The translations under genes and the position numbers were made by a program. The notes below the pieces were generated by a model. It was not told the DNA's origin. It saw only the letters and a program-made list of their open reading frames with translations, and ran no database searches. Below, one piece after another: positions 18,834 to 28,226 of a stretch of 64,000 bases of DNA (positions are counted from its first letter, which is position 1; each line of letters opens with the position of its first letter). This stretch comes from an uncultured Muribaculaceae bacterium. GTDB lineage: Bacteria; Bacteroidota; Bacteroidia; Bacteroidales; Muribaculaceae. The stretch spans positions 1-64,000 of the forward strand of contig CAJTZS010000020.1 of the NCBI GenBank assembly GCA_910584055.1. Direction: 5' to 3'.

Positions 18834-20216
18834 ATGACCAAATCCAACATATTTTTCGTAGGTGCCGGCGGAATCGGTATGGCAAACCTCGTAAGGTATT
18901 ATCTCCGCCACGGCCACAACGTCGCCGGCTATGACCGAACACCCTCCGCCCTCACCGATGACCTCAGGAAAGAGGGCGCACGAATCACTTTTATCGATTC
19001 CCCCGATGAGATTCCCCCGACATTCCATAATCCGGAGGATACGCTGGTAGTTTATACTCCGGCGGTGCCTGAATCAAACAAAATCCTTTCGTATTTTCGC
19101 AACAACGGTTTTGAGGTGATCAAACGAGCCGCACTTCTCGGCAAAATCACCCGCAATACTGATGCAATATGCGTCGCCGGCTCTCACGGGAAAACCACGA
19201 CCTCCTCAATGATCGCCAATATTCTACGGAACTCCGACAAAGGATGCACCGCATTCCTGGGGGGAATCCTGAGAAACACCGACAGCAATCTTGTGCTTGA
19301 CGAAAAATCACCGTTCTCCGTGATTGAAGCCGATGAATATGACCGTTCTTTCCATCATCTTCATCCATGCATAGCTGTCGTCACTTCAACCGATCCCGAC
19401 CATCTTGACATATACGGGGATGAAGGGCATTATCTTGAAGCTTTTTCAATTTTCACATCTCTCATCCGGCCCGGTGGCACACTTATAACCCACACAGGAC
19501 TCAAATATCATCCAGAGGTAAAGGAAGGTGTTACGGTACAGACATATAGCGGAGGGACCGAGGGCGACTGGCACGCTGAAAACATTGCGTTCGGCACCGG
19601 CTGCCTCTCTTTCACCCTGATTGGACCTGAAAATCTGAGAATCGAGGATATACGGCTGGGGGTTCCCGTGGAAATAAATATCGACAATGCCGTGGCTGCA
19701 GCCGCAGCGGCAATAACGGCGGGAGCCTCGGCTGAAGATGTGAAACGTGGAATCTCCTCATTCATGGGAGCCAAACGCCGCTTCGAGGTGTGGCTTGACG
19801 GATCGGTCCACCCGGGAGCACCCATACTTATCGATGACTATGCCCACAGTCCGAATGAAATCAGAAGCTCTATCCGTTCTGTCAAAAAGCTATACCCGGG
19901 ACGCAAATTGTCCGTAATATTCCAGCCCCACCTATACACACGCACCCGCGACTTCGCCCCTGAGTTTGCAGAAGCGCTCTCGGAAGCCGACTGCGTTATC
20001 ATGCCGGAAATCTATCCGGCAAGGGAACTGCCGATACCCGGTATAACCTCCGACACCATCCTCAGAGATGTAAATTCATCTGAAAAAACATATTGCGAGC
20101 GAAAAGATTTGTTGAATCTGATAAAAAATAGTAACTTTGAAATCTTGATGACTCTGGGAGCTGCCGATATCGACCGGTTGCTTCCTGAGATTTGTGATAT
20201 ATTATCGTTGAGATGA
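18834..20216 (+). CDS. murC: UDP-N-acetylmuramate:L-alanine ligase
   Basis: 460 aa Mur ligase catalysing the first stem-peptide addition. The N-terminal domain starts FFVGAGGIGMANL, and the P-loop GSHGKTTTS (about 121-129) has the histidine typical of MurC and Mpl. The C-terminal DDYAHSPNEI (about 334-343) is the conserved DDYxH element, and FQPHLYTRT follows at about 363-371. In this gene neighbourhood MurC is far more likely than Mpl. The stop overlaps ftsQ by 4 nt. Confidence 0.96.
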   Translation: MTKSNIFFVGAGGIGMANLVRYYLRHGHNVAGYDRTPSALTDDLRKEGARITFIDSPDEIPPTFHNPEDTLVVYTPAVPESNKILSYFRNNGFEVIKRAALLGKITRNTDAICVAGSHGKTTTSSMIANILRNSDKGCTAFLGGILRNTDSNLVLDEKSPFSVIEADEYDRSFHHLHPCIAVVTSTDPDHLDIYGDEGHYLEAFSIFTSLIRPGGTLITHTGLKYHPEVKEGVTVQTYSGGTEGDWHAENIAFGTGCLSFTLIGPENLRIEDIRLGVPVEINIDNAVAAAAAAITAGASAEDVKRGISSFMGAKRRFEVWLDGSVHPGAPILIDDYAHSPNEIRSSIRSVKKLYPGRKLSVIFQPHLYTRTRDFAPEFAEALSEADCVIMPEIYPARELPIPGITSDTILRDVNSSEKTYCERKDLLNLIKNSNFEILMTLGAADIDRLLPEICDILSLR

Positions 20217-21049
20217 AGAATACCATCTTGAAATGGCTGTTGCTGATCCTTTTGATGGGATATACCGCCTGGGTTACCGTATGGGCAAACCGGGAGGCGG
20301 AACGTCATAAATGCTCAGGAATCATTATCAAGGTGTTGGGAACAGAGAACCCTAAAATTCTCGAACGGACAAAAAGCGGTATCGAAACCGAATTGTCCAG
20401 ATACCCGGAACAGATCAAAGGGACGCCCATCCATAACCTGGATACCCGCAAAATCGAGAAATATCTCTCTTCGATATCAAATTTTGAGAGGGTTGACTGC
20501 ATGATCAATTCCGACAATCACCTGCTCGTGGAGGCGAGACCCCTCGAACCGGTGATGCGTGTGTTTGATGCCGGCAATTCATACTATATCAACCGGGAAG
20601 GGAAAAGGATTGATGCAAAAGCCGAATTCTTCACCGATGTGCCGGTTGTCTGCGGGAACTTCAATAAAAAGTTTACGCCTAAAAATGTCCTCCCTCTCGT
20701 GAGATATATCAACACGGACCAAAAGCTTGCCAACCTTGTGAGCATGATTGTGGCGCGTGACGAAAGAAACCTGATTCTTGTGCCAAGGATAAAGGGGCAT
20801 GTCGTGAATTTCGGAGACACCACGCGGATGCAGGAAAAAAGCAAGAACCTTTTTCTTTTCTATCGCAAGGTAATGCCGCATAAAGGATGGATGGAATATG
20901 ACACTGTTTCCGTAAAATTCCGTGACCAGGTGGTGGCGACAAGAAGAGACAAAACCATACAACAGCATAGCGAAGACTATACCGAGGAGATAGACCTAGA
21001 GGAACACACTCTCCCCGACATCTCCGGAGAGACTGCTTCCGCTGAATAA
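20213..21049 (+). CDS. ftsQ: Cell division protein FtsQ
   Basis: 278 aa bitopic protein with an N-terminal membrane helix (about residues 6-22). A POTRA-like region follows (about 38-110: IIIKVLGTENPKILER and the ARPLEPVMRVFD strand), then a FtsQ-type beta domain. It recruits FtsL/FtsB and links them to the Z-ring. The acidic C-terminal tail (about 255-278) is unusual in composition but common among Bacteroidetes homologues. It starts within the murC stop (ATGA) and is followed by ftsA after 25 bp. Confidence 0.92.
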   Translation: MKNTILKWLLLILLMGYTAWVTVWANREAERHKCSGIIIKVLGTENPKILERTKSGIETELSRYPEQIKGTPIHNLDTRKIEKYLSSISNFERVDCMINSDNHLLVEARPLEPVMRVFDAGNSYYINREGKRIDAKAEFFTDVPVVCGNFNKKFTPKNVLPLVRYINTDQKLANLVSMIVARDERNLILVPRIKGHVVNFGDTTRMQEKSKNLFLFYRKVMPHKGWMEYDTVSVKFRDQVVATRRDKTIQQHSEDYTEEIDLEEHTLPDISGETASAE

Positions 21050-21074
21050 GAAGCTATAAAAAAATAAAAGGATA

Positions 21075-22400
21075 ATGACCGAAGATAGATATGTCGCTGC
21101 GATTGAGATAAGCAGCTCCAAGATAGTGGCTGTCGTGGGCAGGATGCGTGCCGGCGGTCAACTCGACATCATAGCGTCCGAACAGGAGAAAGGGGTGGAA
21201 AGTGTCCGCTATGGCGTGATACGCAACCTTGAGGAAGCTTCGAACCGCATCGTCAGAATCATCAGCAAGCTTGAACGCAAGCCTGCCGTTGCGCCACGCA
21301 AGATAACCGGGCTTTTCGTAGGGCTTTCAGGGCTCTCCCTCCACTCTATTCCGACACGGGTTTCTATCAAACTGCCGGACGACACGGAGATTACGGATGA
21401 AATCATCCAGCGGTTACAAAAACAGGCACTGAACACCGCCATAGACTCATCACTCGAAACCATGGATGCCGTGCCACGGTTATTCACCGTAGGCAGGACA
21501 GAGACAATAACACCCAAAGGAGTGGTCGGCAACAGCATCAGTGCTGATTACGACCTGATAGTATGCCGCCCCGAAAACAAGAACAATCTCATACGCACAG
21601 TCGAGGATAAAGTCAAAATTCCAATCAAGGGGATTGTCGTGACGGCTCTCGCCTCGGGGCAGCTTATTCTCAGTGCCGAAGAGAAACGTCTCGGATGCAT
21701 GCTCGTGGATATGGGTGCTGAAACCACCACTGTCTCCATTTATAAGAATGGTCATCTCGTATATTTCGCCACCCTCCCCCTCGGAGGCAGAAACATAACA
21801 CGTGACCTGACATCCCTCAACCTCCTTGAGGAACGTGCCGAGGAGACCAAAATCTCCAACGGAAGCGCCATTCCCCGGGAGACAAAAACAAACCTGAACT
21901 ATAACGGCGTCCGCGATGCTGATGTCTCCAACTATATCGTTGCCCGCGCTGAGGAGATTGTGGTCAACGTGCTCAAACAGATTCAATATGCCGAACTGAA
22001 GGACAGCGACCTGCCTGGCGGAATTGTTGTAATAGGAGGCGCTTCGAAACTAAACGGCATGATTGAGCTTATAGCCAACAAGAGCAGCCTCAATGTTCGC
22101 CGTGGCTCTCTTCCCCAATATATCCATCTTGAAGACACCAAGATTAATTCCGCCGATATAATAGAAGTTGCAAGCGTGCTATATGCCGGAGCGTCGGCAA
22201 ATGAGGATGAATGCCTCGAACTCCCTGAGAGGCGAGAAGTGCCTGTAACCGGAGAGCCGATAGTGAATGATCCGGAACCGGAACCGGAGCCCAAACCGGC
22301 CGGAGGAGGATTCAAGGCTCCCAAATGGTGGGGCAGCTTCAAGGATAAACTCTCGGGAGCATTCGGCAATACGGAAGACGATTCCGATGCACTTGATTAA
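21075..22400 (+). CDS. ftsA: Cell division protein FtsA (actin-like Z-ring anchor)
   Basis: 441 aa actin-fold ATPase that ties FtsZ filaments to the membrane. The phosphate-1 motif AAIEISSSKI is at the N-terminus, the phosphate-2 segment LVDMGAETTTVSIY at about 212-225, and the adenosine motif VVIGGASKL at about 317-325. A linker of alternating Glu and Pro (about 395-405) leads to a C-terminal amphipathic segment (KAPKWWGSFKDKLSGAF, about 412-428) that should bind the membrane. ftsZ begins 19 bp later. Confidence 0.96.
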   Translation: MTEDRYVAAIEISSSKIVAVVGRMRAGGQLDIIASEQEKGVESVRYGVIRNLEEASNRIVRIISKLERKPAVAPRKITGLFVGLSGLSLHSIPTRVSIKLPDDTEITDEIIQRLQKQALNTAIDSSLETMDAVPRLFTVGRTETITPKGVVGNSISADYDLIVCRPENKNNLIRTVEDKVKIPIKGIVVTALASGQLILSAEEKRLGCMLVDMGAETTTVSIYKNGHLVYFATLPLGGRNITRDLTSLNLLEERAEETKISNGSAIPRETKTNLNYNGVRDADVSNYIVARAEEIVVNVLKQIQYAELKDSDLPGGIVVIGGASKLNGMIELIANKSSLNVRRGSLPQYIHLEDTKINSADIIEVASVLYAGASANEDECLELPERREVPVTGEPIVNDPEPEPEPKPAGGGFKAPKWWGSFKDKLSGAFGNTEDDSDALD

Positions 22401-22419
22401 TAAGAAGAAATTTGTTCAG

Positions 22420-23826
22420 ATGAATACCGATACATATACTCCAGATTTTCACGACCTCACCGATGAATCCGGTTTCGTAAAGGATGCCAACGATGCCATC
22501 ATCAAGGTAATTGGCGTGGGCGGCGGCGGAAGCAACGCTGTCAACTATATGTACGCCCAGAAAATCCCTCATGTGAATTTCGTCGTTTGCAACACCGATG
22601 CGCAGCATCTTGAAAAATCTCCCGTTCCTAACAAACTCCTTATCGGAGAAGCAATAACCAACGGTCTCGGGGCAGGCAATGTGCCGGATGTAGGCCGTCA
22701 GTGTGCCGAAGCGTCAGCTGATAAAATCAAGGAGCTTTTCGACAGCAAAACAGAGATGGTCTTCATCACTGCCGGAATGGGAGGTGGCACCGGAACGGGA
22801 GCCGCCCCTGTTGTGGCTCAGCTTGCAAAAGAAGCGGGGATGCTCACAATCGGCATCGTAACAGTGCCTTTCTTCTTTGAAGGGGAGAAAAAGATCCTCA
22901 AAGCGATTGAAGGGGCGAAAGAGATGAAGAAGCACGTTGACGCCCTCCTTGTGATAAACAATGAGAACCTTATCGACCTCTACAAGGACCTCGATTTCTT
23001 CAACGCTTTCGGCAAAGCCGACGACACCCTCGCCAATGCCGCGCGAAGCATTTCGGAAATCATTTCCGAACCTTGTTATGTAAATGTCGATTTCCAGGAT
23101 GTGAAAACTACCTTGAAGGAAGCGGGCACGGCAATCATATCCACAGCAGAAGCCGAAGGAGATCACAGAATCTCCAAAGCTATCGATCAGGCGCTTCATT
23201 CCCCGCTGCTCAAAACCCACGACATATATTCTTCGAAACGGATTCTGCTTAAGGTGGTATGTTGGAAGGATTCCCCCAATTCCCTCAAGATGGAGGAGAT
23301 GTCTGAAATATACCAGTTCACATCGCAATTGCCTCCAACAATCGATGTGAAATGGGGTATCGGGGACAACCCGGCGATGGGCGACAAGATAAAGATAACC
23401 GTACTCGCTTCAGGTTTCGACATGACCCTGAAAGAATCCTCTTCTGCACAGCCTGTCAAACCTGCTGCTACAGGAGGCGACAAAAAAGACCCCATCGTGC
23501 TTGTGGCCGATTACGATCAGCCAACCGGCGAGAAAGCCCTCCAAGACAAGATCAAACAGATGGAGGCGCAGGAAACCATGAGCACCATCTACGGTCATGA
23601 AAAGATCAAAGAGAAGAACCGGGCTTCTGATGAAACCCGATATGTCGTTCTCAAACCTTCACAGTTCGATGACCTGGACGTCATTGCCAAGCTTGAGAAC
23701 AGTAAGGCTTTCAACCGCGCTCCCGGTTTCAAAGAAGAACTGAACAGAATCGGACAGACCGATCCCAAGCCTCGTCCCTCCGATACACGTGAAATAGACC
23801 GGGGGGCGACACCCATCACTTTTTAG
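22420..23826 (+). CDS. ftsZ: Cell division protein FtsZ (tubulin-like GTPase)
   Basis: 468 aa; polymerises into the Z-ring. GTP-binding motifs are the VGGGGSNAVNYM stretch near 31-42 and the tubulin signature GGGTGTG near 121-127; the T7-loop residues NVDFQDVKT follow near 223-231. The start ATG at 22420 is preceded by AAGAAGAAA as ribosome-binding site. Earlier in-frame starts would run through the end of ftsA and add a stretch unlike FtsZ, so they are not used. The C-terminal linker is long and charged and ends with the GATPITF tail. Confidence 0.97.
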   Translation: MNTDTYTPDFHDLTDESGFVKDANDAIIKVIGVGGGGSNAVNYMYAQKIPHVNFVVCNTDAQHLEKSPVPNKLLIGEAITNGLGAGNVPDVGRQCAEASADKIKELFDSKTEMVFITAGMGGGTGTGAAPVVAQLAKEAGMLTIGIVTVPFFFEGEKKILKAIEGAKEMKKHVDALLVINNENLIDLYKDLDFFNAFGKADDTLANAARSISEIISEPCYVNVDFQDVKTTLKEAGTAIISTAEAEGDHRISKAIDQALHSPLLKTHDIYSSKRILLKVVCWKDSPNSLKMEEMSEIYQFTSQLPPTIDVKWGIGDNPAMGDKIKITVLASGFDMTLKESSSAQPVKPAATGGDKKDPIVLVADYDQPTGEKALQDKIKQMEAQETMSTIYGHEKIKEKNRASDETRYVVLKPSQFDDLDVIAKLENSKAFNRAPGFKEELNRIGQTDPKPRPSDTREIDRGATPITF

Positions 23827-23844
23827 AAAATATTCATTAAATAT

Positions 23845-25494
23845 ATGACTGAACATAAATTTCAGATGGTCGCCAAGACTTTCCAGGGACTGGAAGACGT
23901 TTTGCGCGATGAATTGATCTCTCTCGGCGCAGAGAATGTAGAAATGGGCCGCCGCATGGTGAGCTTCGAGGGAAACCTCGAGACAATGTATCGTGCCAAC
24001 CTTTGCTGCCGCACTGCCCTGCGCATTCTTAAGCCTATCGAAAAATTCACGGCTTCCGACCCGGATGAGCTTTACGATATAGTGCGCGATATCGAATGGG
24101 AGAAATACATGACACCCCAGACAACTTTCTCCATCGACTCAACTGTAAACAGCGATGAGTTTTCGCACTCAAAATATGTAACCTACCGCGTAAAAGACGG
24201 CATTGTCGATCATTTCCGCGATAAATATGGCGAACGTCCGTCAATACGGGTATCCGGCGCGGACCTCATGCTCAACGTCCACATATTCGAAGACCGGATC
24301 ACCATATCACTTGATTCAAGCGGAGAACCGCTATCAAAACGCGGATATCGCGTGGAACAGACCGCTGCTCCTATCAATGAGGTTCTCGCCGCCGGAATCA
24401 TCATGAAAACCGGATGGAGAGGCGACAGCAATTTCATAGACCCGATGTGCGGCTCAGGCACGTTCCTCATAGAGGCCGCCTTGATTGCCGCAAACATCAA
24501 CCCTGGCATCTTCCGCCAGCAATTCGCCTTCGAGAAATGGCCTGATTTCGATAAGGAACTGTTCGAAGATATATATAACGACGACAGCGCGGAGAAGGAA
24601 TTCGCATTCAAAATATATGGAGGCGATATCGATGCCGAAGCCGTAGCGATTGCCCGTAAGAATGTGCGCGAAGCAAAGGTTGACGACATGGTCGAGATTG
24701 TTTGCCAACCGATGAGCGACTGGACAGAGAACCCTGAGCCGGGCATCATCGTTATGAATCCGCCTTACGGCGAACGTCTCAAACCGGATGACCTCACTGC
24801 CCTATACAAAGGCATCGGTTCGGCATTGAAAAAGAATTTCGCAGGATGGAATGCCTGGATTATCGGTCCGGACAATGAGGAATTCGGCAATATCGGGCTC
24901 AAACCTACAATAAAGATTCCACTTCTTAACGGCAGCCTCGAATGCTCTCTGCGTGAGTATGTGCTTTTCGATGGACGCTATGATTCATTCCGTGCGGAAG
25001 GCGGCTCTCTCGGCAAACTTTCCGATGATGAGGCGGAAGAACAGCGTCGGCCACGCAAGATGAAGCATATCTCCGACGATGACTGGAAAAAGGAGACCCG
25101 CAAATTCGGGCACAACGACCGTAAACCGGCAAAAGGGGGCGACCGCAAGTTCTCCGACAAAAAATCTTTTGACCGAGACAATAAATTCTCCGACCGCAAA
25201 CCTTTCGACCGAGACAATAAATTCTCCGACCGCAAGTCTTTCGACCGCGACAGGAAATTCTCCGACCGCAAGCCTTTCGACCGCGACAAAAAACCTTTCG
25301 ATCGCAAACCCTTCGACAACGATAAGAGATTCTCTGGCCGCAAGCCCTTCGACCGCAAACCGAAACCGGCTGCGGAACCTAACCATAAAGGCCCAAGGCT
25401 GCCCGAGAGCAACACCTATCGTTTCTCCGATTATAAACTCCGTTCGCGCCGTAAGCCAAAACCTGAAACTGAAGATTTCGAAACTGAATATTAA
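23845..25494 (+). CDS. THUMP-domain class I SAM-dependent RNA methyltransferase (RlmL N-terminal-like) with repetitive basic tail
   Basis: 549 aa. The THUMP domain at the N-terminus (about 1-155) binds RNA. The methyltransferase core has DPMCGSGTFLIEAA (about 201-214) for SAM and NPPYGERL (about 307-314) as catalytic motif IV. This matches the 23S rRNA m2G2445 enzyme half of E. coli RlmL, or the related N2-guanine methyltransferases. From about residue 434 to 505 the protein is a run of 12-residue units close to KFSDRKPFDRDN, then a basic end. Such a tail probably contacts RNA; it is not part of the known catalytic fold. Confidence 0.9.
   Translation: MTEHKFQMVAKTFQGLEDVLRDELISLGAENVEMGRRMVSFEGNLETMYRANLCCRTALRILKPIEKFTASDPDELYDIVRDIEWEKYMTPQTTFSIDSTVNSDEFSHSKYVTYRVKDGIVDHFRDKYGERPSIRVSGADLMLNVHIFEDRITISLDSSGEPLSKRGYRVEQTAAPINEVLAAGIIMKTGWRGDSNFIDPMCGSGTFLIEAALIAANINPGIFRQQFAFEKWPDFDKELFEDIYNDDSAEKEFAFKIYGGDIDAEAVAIARKNVREAKVDDMVEIVCQPMSDWTENPEPGIIVMNPPYGERLKPDDLTALYKGIGSALKKNFAGWNAWIIGPDNEEFGNIGLKPTIKIPLLNGSLECSLREYVLFDGRYDSFRAEGGSLGKLSDDEAEEQRRPRKMKHISDDDWKKETRKFGHNDRKPAKGGDRKFSDKKSFDRDNKFSDRKPFDRDNKFSDRKSFDRDRKFSDRKPFDRDKKPFDRKPFDNDKRFSGRKPFDRKPKPAAEPNHKGPRLPESNTYRFSDYKLRSRRKPKPETEDFETEY
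25147..25365 (+). repeat. In-frame 36-bp tandem repeats in the methyltransferase gene
   Basis: Imperfect 36-bp units encode 12-residue blocks of Lys/Arg/Asp/Phe/Ser. The first copies are nearly identical in DNA, which suggests recent expansion; later copies are shortened to FDRK-type blocks. Copy number would be expected to vary between strains. Confidence 0.75.
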
Positions 25495-26477
25495 TGAGAT
25501 ATAGAATCATTGGCAACAGTGGGTTGATACTCGCCATCATTCTTGCATGCGCGATGAGCGCTATTGAATTCTTCTTCGGCGATCCGCAATTGCTGAAAGG
25601 GGAGTTAGGGATTTGTATGCCTTCGCCAAATACCTGGACAATCACCCCTGTCGCCTCATGGATTCTCAATCTCTCATTGATTATATTGTTGGGTCTGTCT
25701 CTACAGCTCTTCAACAAGACATATAACTTTATCAGCAGCAGCGACACGGCACTCCCCGCAGCATTCATATTCTTTTGCTGCGCGAACCCATGGATCGACG
25801 GGATGTTGACATCTTCCATAATTCTCATGGCGGCCAACCTTATATGCCTCCACTTCATGTTCGGATGCTATAGGTCGCAGAAAGGGATGCAACAACTCTT
25901 CATCGTGGGTTCTATCCTGGCACTTGGATCAATGTTTCAGTATGCTTTCGTTTTCTTCATACCGGCATACATAGCCATAGCAATAGTGCTTAAATGCCTA
26001 AATATTAAAAGCTTCACAGCTTTTATAATGGGCATAGCCGCCCCATATTGGATCGGAATCGGCTTGGGTCTGATACCTCTTGATTCATTCTCAATGCCGA
26101 CCTTTACAAACCTTTTCGATGGATTCGGCTCCAAACAGGCGATATTTGTCGGGCTCCTGAACTGCGCTGTGACAATAGTCATGGCACTTATCATAGCATT
26201 ATACAATGCGGTAAAGCTCTATGCAGGCAACACCCGCCGCCGTCTCCTCAACAACGCCATTATAATCCTCGGAATTGCCTCTACAATCTGCATCGTCTGC
26301 GATGTGGACAATGTCCCTACATACATGGCTACCGTGTATCTCGTGCTGGGTGTGCAGCTCGCAAACCTTTTTGCCCTGCATAATGTCAAACATCCTCAAG
26401 CAGTTGTTTTCTTGATCACTCTCTTGTATATCGCATCCTATGTCCTTATGGAGACAGGAGTGACACCGATATTATAA
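25494..26477 (+). CDS. Polytopic membrane protein of unknown function (DUF6427-like)
   Basis: 327 aa with about nine hydrophobic helices and short loops. It has no catalytic motif that I can see. It resembles the uncharacterised Bacteroidetes integral membrane proteins usually found near the dcw region and pdxB; the family name is given from memory and is tentative. The ATG shares one base with the preceding stop (TAATG), so translation is coupled to the methyltransferase gene, and pdxB follows after 4 bp. Confidence 0.7.
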   Translation: MRYRIIGNSGLILAIILACAMSAIEFFFGDPQLLKGELGICMPSPNTWTITPVASWILNLSLIILLGLSLQLFNKTYNFISSSDTALPAAFIFFCCANPWIDGMLTSSIILMAANLICLHFMFGCYRSQKGMQQLFIVGSILALGSMFQYAFVFFIPAYIAIAIVLKCLNIKSFTAFIMGIAAPYWIGIGLGLIPLDSFSMPTFTNLFDGFGSKQAIFVGLLNCAVTIVMALIIALYNAVKLYAGNTRRRLLNNAIIILGIASTICIVCDVDNVPTYMATVYLVLGVQLANLFALHNVKHPQAVVFLITLLYIASYVLMETGVTPIL

Positions 26478-26481
26478 AATT

Positions 26482-27495
26482 ATGAAACCAAGGATTATAA
26501 TAGACGATAACATACCATATATCGAAGGGAGACTTGAACCTGTGGCCGACGTGGAATACGTTGACCAGTTCGGCTTTACTCCCGAAAATGTCCGCAATGC
26601 AGATGCTATGATTATCCGCACGCGCACACGATGCGACAGTTCCCTGCTGTCGGGAAGCGGCGTAAAGATAATTGCCACCGCCACAATCGGTGTAGACCAG
26701 ATAGATATACCTTGGTGTCGTAATGCCGGGATAAAGGTGGTTAACAGCCCGGGGTGCAACGCGCCGGCTGTGGCGCAATACGTATGGTCCGCATTGCTGC
26801 GGAAAGGCTTTGATCCTAAAACGCACACACTCGGAGTAGTAGGATGCGGGAATGTAGGTTCAATAGTGGCGCATTGGGGGCGGTTGCTCGGAACGCGGAT
26901 ACTTGTAAGCGACCCGCCTAAACAGGAAGCCGGCATACCCGACGATTATTTCCCGCTTGAGAAGATCATGAGGGAATGCGATGCGGTTACGCTCCATACT
27001 CCCCTAACCCTCAACGGCAGCCATCCCTCCCACCACCTCATCTCCGGCAAAGAGATAGCAGTCATGAAACCGGGTGCGATCCTCATCAATGCGGCCCGGG
27101 GACCTGTACTTGACACAAAATCAATCCTCCAGCCCCTGCGCGATGGAAAAATCCGCGCAGTCATAGACACATGGGAAGGGGAGCCCAAAATCAATCCGGA
27201 TCTCCTTGACCTTGTCGACATTGCCACATTCCATATTGCAGGCTATTCAAGACAGGGGAAAGAACGCGCCACGCGTATGGTGCTCGAAGAGATGGAGAAA
27301 TTCTTCGGCTTCTCGGTAGACAAGAGCGGACTCGCACCGGCATATGTATACCCGGACGCAATCTGCGGAGAAGATATAATAAACTCCTATGACCCGGCGA
27401 TAGACACGGCTGCATTGCGTGCAAATCCGGAAAAGTTCGACACCCTCCGCCGCAATTACCACTATCGCGAGGAAACTTTAAACAAAGAACAGTGA
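26482..27495 (+). CDS. pdxB: 4-phosphoerythronate dehydrogenase
   Basis: 337 aa D-2-hydroxyacid dehydrogenase that oxidises 4-phospho-D-erythronate in the DXP-independent-precursor branch of pyridoxal phosphate synthesis. The NAD-binding GCGNVGSIVAHWG is at about 121-133. The catalytic Arg is in the NAARGPVLD stretch (about 207-215), the Glu in DTWEGEP (about 229-235) and the His in FHIAGYS (about 250-256). The PdxB-type C-terminal dimerisation domain is present. It overlaps the RNase H gene by 4 nt (GTGA). Confidence 0.93.
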   Translation: MKPRIIIDDNIPYIEGRLEPVADVEYVDQFGFTPENVRNADAMIIRTRTRCDSSLLSGSGVKIIATATIGVDQIDIPWCRNAGIKVVNSPGCNAPAVAQYVWSALLRKGFDPKTHTLGVVGCGNVGSIVAHWGRLLGTRILVSDPPKQEAGIPDDYFPLEKIMRECDAVTLHTPLTLNGSHPSHHLISGKEIAVMKPGAILINAARGPVLDTKSILQPLRDGKIRAVIDTWEGEPKINPDLLDLVDIATFHIAGYSRQGKERATRMVLEEMEKFFGFSVDKSGLAPAYVYPDAICGEDIINSYDPAIDTAALRANPEKFDTLRRNYHYREETLNKEQ

Positions 27496-28157
27496 ATTAC
27501 AGCAAAAGATTCTATGTCGTCTGGAAAGGACGCGTACCGGGTGTCTACGACAACCTTGACGATGCCATGGAGCAGGTAGACAATTTTCCAGGAGCCTTGT
27601 TCAAGAGTTACGACTCCGCTCAGGCGGCTGCCGAGGCTTTCCGACGCTCCGAGGTCAGGTCGGATAAGAATGACCTCGGAAACCTGCTGCTAAATTCATC
27701 TCGCGACAATATACCTAAAAACGGGAAACCGGATTATTTCTCCTTTCCCGAGATTGACCTTAACGGATGGGCTGTCGATGCCTCCTGCCAGGGAAATCCC
27801 GGTCGGATGGAATACCGCGGAGTGGAACTGATGACCGGCCGGGAACTCTTCCGTGTCGGTCCCTTCGAGAAATCCACCAACAACATCGGGGAATTCCTCG
27901 CAATCGTCCATGCCCTCGCACTCATGCAGCAGAACGGGGAGTCCCACACCATCTATAGCGACTCAGTCACAGGAATGGCATGGGTCCGCAACCGCAAGGT
28001 AAAAACACAGCTTGCCCGCGAAGCCGCCAACGAACAATGTTTCCGCATGATGGAACGCGCCCTCTCATGGCTCAACACCCATACCTATTCCGTCCCCATT
28101 CTCAAATGGCAGACAGAGCGCTGGGGCGAAGTCCCCGCCGACTTCGGCCGCAAATAA
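27492..28157 (+). CDS. rnhA: Ribonuclease HI with viroplasmin-like N-terminal domain
   Basis: 221 aa. An N-terminal caulimovirus-viroplasmin/RNase H1 hybrid-binding domain (residues about 5-50: KRFYVVWKGRVPGVY) precedes an RNase H fold. Acidic residues of the active site are visible: VDAS (about 95-98), NNIGEFLA with the Glu near residue 134, YSDS near 155-158, and a final Asp near the C-terminus. It degrades RNA in RNA-DNA hybrids. The GTG start lies in the pdxB stop overlap; no nearby ATG would fit, and this start keeps the N-terminal domain whole. Confidence 0.9.
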   Translation: MNYSKRFYVVWKGRVPGVYDNLDDAMEQVDNFPGALFKSYDSAQAAAEAFRRSEVRSDKNDLGNLLLNSSRDNIPKNGKPDYFSFPEIDLNGWAVDASCQGNPGRMEYRGVELMTGRELFRVGPFEKSTNNIGEFLAIVHALALMQQNGESHTIYSDSVTGMAWVRNRKVKTQLAREAANEQCFRMMERALSWLNTHTYSVPILKWQTERWGEVPADFGRK

Positions 28158-28162
28158 AACAG

Positions 28163-28186
28163 GTTTAGCGAGCTCAGCTCGCGGCT
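28163..28186 (+). repeat. Short copy of a dispersed palindromic element
   Basis: TTTAGCGAGC-TCA-GCTCGCGGCT: a 6-bp stem GCGAGC/GCTCGC with a 3-nt loop, in the gap between rnhA and the GH51 gene. The same core, with CCC as loop, lies in the two 41-bp repeats at 29815-29855 and 36038-36078. It could act as a terminator for the rnhA transcript, but the downstream bases are only mildly T-rich. Confidence 0.6.
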
Positions 28187-28226
28187 TGATTTTGACTCAA
28201 TTTTTCATTTATAACCTCAATATATT

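Noticed and set aside
22267..22419. N-terminal extension of ftsZ by 51 codons
   Set aside because: It overlaps ftsA in another frame and is unlike FtsZ; the ATG at 22420 has a ribosome-binding site.
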